Below the pieces are notes generated by a model. It did not search any database and was not told the origin of the DNA. It saw only the letters and a list, made by a program, of their open reading frames with translations. Source: Zancudomyces culisetae (Eukaryota; Kickxellomycota; Harpellomycetes; Harpellales; Legeriomycetaceae). From it: DNA of 36,139 bases. The position numbers and the translations under genes were made by a program. This document shows positions 29,668 through 36,139 of the stretch, piece by piece. The number at the start of each line of letters is the position of its first letter. The stretch's first letter is position 1. The stretch is taken from the NCBI GenBank assembly GCA_001969505.1, contig LSSK01000928.1, positions 1-36,139 on the forward strand. The letters run 5' to 3'.

Positions 29668-32448
29668 ATGAACAGTGCGGTAAAAGCAGTGAATCGACGG
29701 GGCAGTAATTCTGCGTTAAAAATCTGCAGAAACTTTGCACCTTTCAATAGATTGTGTATTGCAGCTACACCAAGTGTAAAATGGGGCCATTTGTGCGGAA
29801 AAAGTAAATTCTTGCCCTTTAGCACCTGCTCTCTCAGCATGGGTAAAAGCTACAATGGTACCATAATGTGGCAGGATGGCATCAACACTAAATTGCTTAC
29901 ACAGGTGGATGAAAAGGTAGACATTCTTTACAAAGCGTGGTTGGACTATTTAAGAAATGCGGAAACTCAGGACGGTAACAAGTTAAACGGGGAAATAAAG
30001 GAGCATATAGACATAGGAAAGAATGAAGATAATTCAAAGTCAGTCACCGAGTTAAAATACGAAGAGAAATATCAAACCCTTCGGGAAGTGTTTCTTCTAA
30101 AAAATATTAGCAATCATACTGAATTTCTAAAGTATCTGTTGAACGAAGTATACCAAATTTATAATCCCTCACATCAAAGACGGATAGGAAAGGAAGAATA
30201 CATCCTTGACGAGCCCCTTTTGATAGAAAAGGGGGAGCGACTAAAAGAAATTCTGGAGGTATATTTGGTAATACTCCAAACGAACAATGAGCTGATTGAA
30301 ATTGAAAAGTACCCCGACCTGTTTAGATTATATTTTGCTATTGTTAGGATACAATCAAATGAAGAGGTGGTCAAAGAGTATATGAATGGACTGATTAGTG
30401 CTCACAGTTGTATCATGGATACGAAACTTTTGAGGTGCTTTTTGCACACGCTTTCAAAAATGCGGAATAAAGAGCAGCTTTTGGCAAATGCGTTCCGAAT
30501 ATACAGGATAACTATTAAAAAAAAGACATTTCTCGGTGTACTTGCGGATTCTACATGTTCTGCAGAGTTATCCGCATTTATGGCAGACTTTGGGGACGAT
30601 AAGAGGATACATACGCAGTTTTTCAAGCTTCAGGAGATAGTATTGAATAGTTCAAAGACCACCATGGCTGATAAAAAAAACTTTTTGGCGTTTGTGAGTG
30701 GCTTGCTGTACAGATCCAACAAAAGGTATAATATAAGAAAAATGGATTGCTTGCTAGATCTTTATCAAATCCTAATATACAATAATCTGGGAAGCAGAGT
30801 AACTGATATCGTGATAAATATGACAAATCAAATGGAGGAAAAATTTGTTGAAAAAGAAAGTAAAAATAGCGATGGTAATAAGGACTCGTATATAGAAAGT
30901 AAAGTCGACTTTTTAAGAAAGAAGTATCGCAGCGATTTGTTGAGCACCGCAATGCTTTTGGTGAACAATGATTATTACAACAGACAAAAGCAACTCGCAG
31001 TGGAGAGTTACGTAGAAAATCAGCTCAAGGTATGGAATGTTGATTGGGGACTTGTTGCATTGTATTTCTATGTTTTGTCACGAAAGACAAACTATAAAAC
31101 AACATCAATGGCGCTCAGAGAATTGGTATTTCATCTTTATGATTCCAAGAACGGCATTAAAGAGGAAATCAAAAACCTAATATACTATTATAGAAGATTT
31201 GTGAAAGCAGATATGCACGCACCTGGAGAACACTCGGACAAAAAGGTAGATTTTGATGATGTTGGTGATATTTTGAAGTACTTGCTTTTGTTTTTTTCGG
31301 AAAGGGGAAGTATCACCCAGCTGAAGGAAATGTACGATGTGATTTTTGACTATTGTTCGAACCATGTTCCAGATTTCATTCCCAAGATGAACCTTCTGGT
31401 AATCACACATGCAAAAAAGAACAATGTACATGCTAGCGTAGATGTTTTATACTTAGCGATGCATATACTTCGAGTTAACGAACGCGAAATACCACCAGCG
31501 AGGAGGGGAAGTGCGTACATCACGTCGCTGTACCTCATGCTACAGGAATTGGATACTTATCCATTTATTAGAGATATCTTGGCTAATGAGTTTGTTCGAA
31601 GAAAGGAGTACAACCTACCACTAGCACTAAAGCCAAAGATTGTCGATACAAGAAGTGTTGATCATGCGTATATGATGCATCTGCTCAAATCAACAGACGT
31701 TTACAGCTTGGTTTTTGCTAGGACCGGTAGGCAGTATTTTGCAGAGTCGCTATCAGGCGATGCAAATGCATTCATATGTCTATTTGATACATATTGTAGA
31801 CAAAAGCGTGTTGATATTTGCATTTATTTGCTGAAGATGTTGACACTATACTTTGCAAACCATTGCCGCCTTGTGGACCCCTTTCTGTTCAACGCGCTGT
31901 GCGAGAAACTGTTGATACTAAAAGAAACGAGTGGCGAGGCAAAACTCAGGATGTTTAAGCAGCTTCAGAAGCTATCAGGGTTTATGAACCAAGCTAGCTC
32001 ATCAATAATTTCCGGCAAAAGGGAAAGTACTGTTTATTACGAACTTGATCAGAAAACCATTACCACGTACATTAAAGAACTACTTTTTTACAGATTTAAT
32101 ATCTATTATGTTGTCCATCAAGCCCTGTTTGTGTTTCCAAGAGAATTTACTGGATACAAGCCAAATAACAAAGTTTTCATAATTTTGGCCAACAAAATCA
32201 TTCAAATCATGGAATCCGGCCTGAAAAATGCCATAAATGAGAACCATGACTATTCTGTTGCTTATAACCGCAGCTCATATGGCCGTGGTAATCACACCGG
32301 CTATGTTACCGATATCGCCGAAAATAATGAATACAGACTGTTGTTGCAGTACATGGTTGATCACTTTTCGAGGAACGGATATCTAGCGAAAAACAATGAA
32401 CTAAAGGCGAACTTACACCACAAAGCCAAAGAACTTCTTGACTTTTGA
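29668..32448 (+). CDS. Large mitochondrial, probably PPR-like helical-repeat protein
   Basis: This intronless 926-residue protein begins with a basic, Ser/Arg-rich, acid-poor stretch to about residue 60 that fits a mitochondrial targeting sequence (MNSAVKAVNRRGSNSALKICRNF). The rest is almost entirely helical, with paired-helix segments such as NAFICLFDTYCRQKRVDICI near 705 and PFLFNALCEKLLIL near 745. That pattern resembles fungal pentatricopeptide-repeat proteins of mitochondrial RNA processing or translation (Rmd9, Ccm1, Aep3, Pet309 types). No catalytic motif is visible. Fungal members diverge fast, so I give no ortholog. The start at 29668 is the first ATG of the long frame. A second ATG (SMGKSYNG) at codon 58 is possible but would remove the presequence. 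Confidence 0.85.
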   Translation: MNSAVKAVNRRGSNSALKICRNFAPFNRLCIAATPSVKWGHLCGKSKFLPFSTCSLSMGKSYNGTIMWQDGINTKLLTQVDEKVDILYKAWLDYLRNAETQDGNKLNGEIKEHIDIGKNEDNSKSVTELKYEEKYQTLREVFLLKNISNHTEFLKYLLNEVYQIYNPSHQRRIGKEEYILDEPLLIEKGERLKEILEVYLVILQTNNELIEIEKYPDLFRLYFAIVRIQSNEEVVKEYMNGLISAHSCIMDTKLLRCFLHTLSKMRNKEQLLANAFRIYRITIKKKTFLGVLADSTCSAELSAFMADFGDDKRIHTQFFKLQEIVLNSSKTTMADKKNFLAFVSGLLYRSNKRYNIRKMDCLLDLYQILIYNNLGSRVTDIVINMTNQMEEKFVEKESKNSDGNKDSYIESKVDFLRKKYRSDLLSTAMLLVNNDYYNRQKQLAVESYVENQLKVWNVDWGLVALYFYVLSRKTNYKTTSMALRELVFHLYDSKNGIKEEIKNLIYYYRRFVKADMHAPGEHSDKKVDFDDVGDILKYLLLFFSERGSITQLKEMYDVIFDYCSNHVPDFIPKMNLLVITHAKKNNVHASVDVLYLAMHILRVNEREIPPARRGSAYITSLYLMLQELDTYPFIRDILANEFVRRKEYNLPLALKPKIVDTRSVDHAYMMHLLKSTDVYSLVFARTGRQYFAESLSGDANAFICLFDTYCRQKRVDICIYLLKMLTLYFANHCRLVDPFLFNALCEKLLILKETSGEAKLRMFKQLQKLSGFMNQASSSIISGKRESTVYYELDQKTITTYIKELLFYRFNIYYVVHQALFVFPREFTGYKPNNKVFIILANKIIQIMESGLKNAINENHDYSVAYNRSSYGRGNHTGYVTDIAENNEYRLLLQYMVDHFSRNGYLAKNNELKANLHHKAKELLDF

Positions 32449-34180
32449 AGATCTTGATGATAACTTGAATGCGTAATGGTGTGTGTTACATCACATCTAC
32501 GCAGAAAAGTGTGCTTTGAGGCAAAGCACACACAATTAGATTAGTTTATAGGAGCTCGTCTATTTTTCCACTTGATTCAAAACCATTTGCTGAAATTGTC
32601 AAAAGGCACCACTAGAAAACGAGCAGAACTATAGAGCTATGTCCAGATAAAGAATGGTTCAATCTTGGGAAATAATATGGACCAATAGGCTTGTGAATCT
32701 TAAATTACTGCATTTCTTTTTGCCTTACATTTCTCCATTCCCCCACTTTCATGTCTGCTTTTTCTTTATTTTCAACCAAAATACATATATAAGCCCAGAC
32801 TTTCTGAAAATGTGCTTAAATAATTGGAACCAATTTTAACAATTTTCGCTAGTTTACAGGCAATAAAACACAATAAGTGTACAAAAACCTGTTATCATTT
32901 TAATAATGCGAAACCAGAATCTAAGAAAATAGAACACAGAAAATTATGCAAAGATACAAAAAACGTTTTCATGACAGATAGTCATATGGAAAGTAGTGAA
33001 GTTAACAGTTTGTTGGCCGTTCTATTTTGATCACAAGCAAGAATTTTTTTTATTGCGCTGCTAGCTTTTTGATTAGTAATTAACTCATTGGTTAATAAAG
33101 CACTGTATATGTAAATGAAATAATTCATACAAATCATTTTGAGAGTACTGGCAAATTATAAACAGGCTTGAAATTGCATTGGTTTTTAAAAATATTAATC
33201 ACTTAATGGCAGCGTAAGAACAAAGTGGAAGATCTGAAAAAAGCTTTACCCAATTGAGACTTTTTGCTTAATGCATTATTTTTACCCAAAAGTGGGCTTA
33301 AAGAGTACAGCTTGATGAGCAAAATGGGTATAACCTGCAAAATTGTAAGTTATGTTCAAAAAATAAAAGAAAAAGGCCAAGCAAGCTCTTAATGAGACAC
33401 TACAGTTAAAATGCGGACAAAAGTTATTTTCTGCTTTTTTTTTTCGGCGATTAGTAGTTACGTGAGGTTCCAATGAGCTAATAGCTTTGTCAGGGCTGCA
33501 TCCCAGAATTGAAGTTTGCGATGATTTCCTAGCATAAATCCAATTAAATCGCACACTAATATGATGGAAAAAGAGGAATGGGGAGGCAAGCTGGGAGACT
33601 GGATATCCCGATGTCTATATTTTATTTTTGATTTCTACCCACCATCAGGGGAAAGAGTTTGCAGCAAAGCCATAGTCAGCATAAAGTGCTCTTTATATTT
33701 TTGTAGGCAATTTACATTGCTGACGGTTATTTTTCAGAGAATAATTCAAATAAGAAATATGGATTAATGTGTGAATTATTTCTTTATTTGGATGCATTAT
33801 TCCAAAGTGCCTCTTTTATTTATTGAATAGCTCAACACTCAATCAATCATAAACGAAAAGCAAAAAAGCAATTGAGTTTAAGACGCTTCTCGACATAAAA
33901 CAGCAATTTTAAGAACTGAAAAGTATAACAACTTTGAAAGGATTTCAAGCAAAAAAAAAGAAAAGAAAAGATAAACCAATTAATTCTTTTTACAAGTGGA
34001 AAAGTGATGAATGTTTCGAGAACAGAACTGAACGCTTAATTCTATTGAACTTTCTTTTGCACTATTAAATTATATTAAACACAATAAAAATCACACATAG
34101 ATCAAAAATAGGGGATAAAGGTGGAATAAAAACCCAAAAGATTAAAAAATATACATAAAAGCAAAAAACAAACTTACATT
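32449..34180. other. Intergenic, PPR-like gene 3' side to AP-1 gene promoter
   Basis: A perfect hairpin at 32509-32531 follows the PPR-like gene. The rest is AT-rich with short unsupported open frames (32654-32839, 32824-33030, 33282-33554, 33561-33767). The last few hundred bases, A-rich from 33940, should contain the bZIP gene's promoter and leader. Confidence 0.5.
32509..32531. other. Perfect hairpin in the 3' flank of the PPR-like gene
   Basis: GTGTGCTTTG (32509-32518) and CAAAGCACAC (32522-32531) are perfect reverse complements around a three-base AGG loop, 61 bases after the stop codon. It may be part of the 3' untranslated region. Confidence 0.85.
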
Positions 34181-35882
34181 ATGACGAGCGTAACTGACAA
34201 TCAGGCTTTGCTGGAAAATCTACTGCTAAGTCTACTGGGAAGAAACGGAACCACAGAAAATGTCGAAAATGTTGACCCAAGCACTTTTGTTCAAGAGAGC
34301 AAGAGTGACACCAAAAAAAAAAGTATAAATGAAGGCGAGGGTGAGGGTGAAAGCGAAGATAAAAGTGGTGACGATCAATCAGAAGAGGGAGCAGATTCAT
34401 CCAAGTCAGGAGGTAGTCACTTTACTTCAATTACTTTTGTAATTTAGCTACAGGGGATTTGTGGTAATACAGATAATTATAATTATAATTGATATATCTC
34501 GAATAATAGAGGGGAAAAAGAAAAAAGCCGGTAGAAAAAGAGTCGAAACAGAGGCTAAAAGTAAGCGAGTTGCGCAGAATCGAGAGGCTCAGCGAGCATT
34601 CAGAAAACGCAAGCAGGATCAGCTGGACCAGATGGAACAGGAGATTGTTGAGCTGAGACGGGAGAAAGAAAGAGCGACCTCTCAACTGTCGGAATTGCAG
34701 GATAGATTGGGAAAGCTGGAGCGAGAAAACAAAGCACTTAAACAGAGTATAAATGTGAACCCGAACGTGGCGACTCTAAGTAATGGAGCAAAAGGCAGCC
34801 GCGCCTATAACAAAGGCAATGTGGACATTAATACGATACTGAACGGCTATGTAGCAGGACCTGGAACAGATGGAGGAGGAATATTTGACTTTAAAGCACC
34901 AAGCCAGGTCCCAGTGGCTGCAACTGCGACAGGCAAAAGCAGCAATATCAATAAGGGGGGAAACAATGCGATATATAATAGTATAGTTGGGAGCATGGAG
35001 CCGAGCGTGGAGATATTCAAGGGCGTACACAACTTTGAAACTAATACTAACTTTGTAACAAACAGCTCAGCAGCCCAAAAGCATAGCACAGACGAAAAAG
35101 AAATACAACAATTAATACTTCCACCCGAGGTGATCTCAACTATGCTTTCAACTAACAATGAAGGAATAACTGATCCAGGGCTCGGGGTGGGAGCAATGGG
35201 ACTCGATGCACTGGGTGTATTTTCTACCTCTACACATGCTACAGACTCACCATTTAGTGAATACCTTGGCAATGGGAATTACTATGATGGGAAAGGGATA
35301 TATACTGAAAGTCCAGAGAGTAATGTGACTAAAGTGGAGGAGGATGAGAATGAAGAGGGCGGGGAGAGTCTAGGAAGTAGAACAGGAAGCGGGCTGATAC
35401 AAGATCTGGCTACATTCTTTGAAAATAAAGAGAAAATTGGAAGACTTGGCTCCAAAGGAAAGATGGGAAGAGTGGTAAACGTTGGTACTTCAAGTAGCAC
35501 TGGCGAGGCAGAGTTTGGAAATCTATTTGATGAGTTGGTCTCCAGCAATGGTGATGTTGATGGCTGGATAGAGAGCCCTCTAAATATTTCTCAAAACGTT
35601 CCCCAAAATATTCCCCAAATCACCAACCGAAATCAAAGTATAGACGAACAAAACATCAACCATTGTATTGGCTTGGTTGGCCAAAACTCGAACGTCGATA
35701 ACTATTCAGGATACTACAATGAAAACGATGGCGAGAATATACTAGGCATGGGGATGGGAATGGAGCCTTCTAGTGGATTGACGTTGAGTTGCAATGAACT
35801 GGACGAGCTATGCATGTTGCTGAAAAAACATGCCAAGTGTGCCGATGTTCTAAAGTCGATTTCTAACCAATATACCCAGTAA
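34181..35882 (+). CDS. AP-1 (Yap1/Pap1-type) bZIP transcription factor, two exons
   Basis: Exons 34181-34412 and 34510-35882 join across a 97-base intron to 534 residues. The fungal AP-1 basic region is at about 80-110. Its signature residues are N101, A104, Q105, F108 and R109 in QNREAQRAFRKRK, followed by a leucine zipper to about 155. Yap1-type factors activate oxidative-stress and drug-response genes; redox-driven disulphides between two cysteine boxes mask a nuclear export signal. The C-terminal box is recognisable as ELDELCMLLKKHAKC with C505, C512 and C521; the 512-521 spacing equals that of the last two Yap1 cysteines. The partner of the first Yap1 cysteine is not in its usual place. 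The middle has only one cysteine (C463), so the N-terminal box is absent. The donor GTAGTC is weak. Confidence 0.9.
34413..34509 (+). other. Intron in the bZIP gene with weak GTAGTC donor
   Basis: The intron is fixed by phase: only GTAGTC to AATAG restores KSG-EGKKKKAGRKR. There is no clear branch site. Reading through it stops the protein after 88 residues, before the DNA-binding domain. Confidence 0.75.
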
Positions 35883-36139
35883 ACGAGGTGTAATGCGTAT
35901 TTTTCAACCTATTTTTTTTTTGTTTTTTGAATTTAAATGAGTACAATAATCCTTAATGATATTTCCATAACTTTTTTTTCTAATTTTAAATGCTAAAAGC
36001 TTGATTCCTAACAACAATAAAAAAATACATAAGTTTAACCCCTCCCCCACCCCAGCTATGTTGTACTTTTTTTGGGCGTTTTTCCCAAAGCGGCGATTTG
36101 TGAGCTAAAAAGGGACTAATAGGTACTGTTTGGTTTTGG
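35883..36139. other. 3' flank of the bZIP gene to window end
   Basis: AT-rich sequence with T runs near 35911 and 35972, suited to 3' end formation. No gene is seen. Confidence 0.5.

Noticed and set aside
32824-33030. Possible exon after a good acceptor (TTTACAG)
   Set aside because: No credible donor or start exon was found upstream, so it cannot be supported.
33282-33554. Minus-strand 90-codon open frame
   Set aside because: No ATG-supported conserved content and no neighbours explaining it.
13-36119. CRISPR arrays, insertion sequences, bacterial operons
   Set aside because: The gene content and introns are eukaryotic; no such structure was seen.

Overview
The window looks like chromosomal DNA of a budding yeast (Saccharomycotina). 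It is AT-rich, and its genes are single-copy eukaryotic ones: HRD1, HUB1, TFA2, RPS19, PTC7, LYC1, NOP16, SLD2 and an AP-1 bZIP factor. Introns are spliceosomal and short (65 to 235 bases), mostly with GTAAGT-like donors. CTG sits at conserved leucine positions (for example the KAGLK stretch of TFA2), so a CUG-Ser yeast is unlikely. The frequent introns and long gene-free stretches suggest an early-diverging, intron-containing lineage, but I cannot name a species. There are no tRNA, rRNA, CRISPR or transposon features I can support.

Layout from left to right. SLD2 (+, replication initiation) converges on HRD1 (-, ER-associated degradation ubiquitin ligase). HUB1 (-) is cut into four exons of 38 to 84 bases, so no single open frame reveals it. 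A long gene-poor stretch with one weak spliced candidate leads to an unrecognised 248-residue protein (+). TFA2 (+, TFIIE beta, one intron) then converges on RPS19 (-, with an inferred 5'UTR intron). After about 2.5 kb of mostly empty sequence comes a seven-helix membrane protein of the TMEM198/DUF4203 type (+), convergent with PTC7 (-, mitochondrial PP2C, four exons). A sequence-poor, repeat-containing stretch (16-18.4 kb) holds a long AT palindrome, hexamer repeats and two weak spliced candidates. LYC1 (+) converges on NOP16 (-, three exons) with only 36 bases between stop codons.

The most unusual block is 22.8-27.7 kb. A two-exon rhomboid-fold protein has lost both catalytic residues, so it is a pseudoprotease with a long N-terminal extension in the style of iRhoms. 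It converges on a two-exon single-pass protein with a signal peptide, a cysteine-rich ectodomain and a C-terminal Fus1-like SH3 domain. The right end carries a 926-residue mitochondrial, probably PPR-like, protein (+) and a two-exon AP-1 (Yap1/Pap1-type) bZIP factor (+). That factor keeps only part of the C-terminal redox cysteine box and lacks the N-terminal one.

The genes do not form one pathway; the order looks like ordinary yeast housekeeping plus some lineage-specific genes. Exon structures were deduced by eye from reading-frame phase, splice signals and family alignment from memory. The weak candidates are marked as such.
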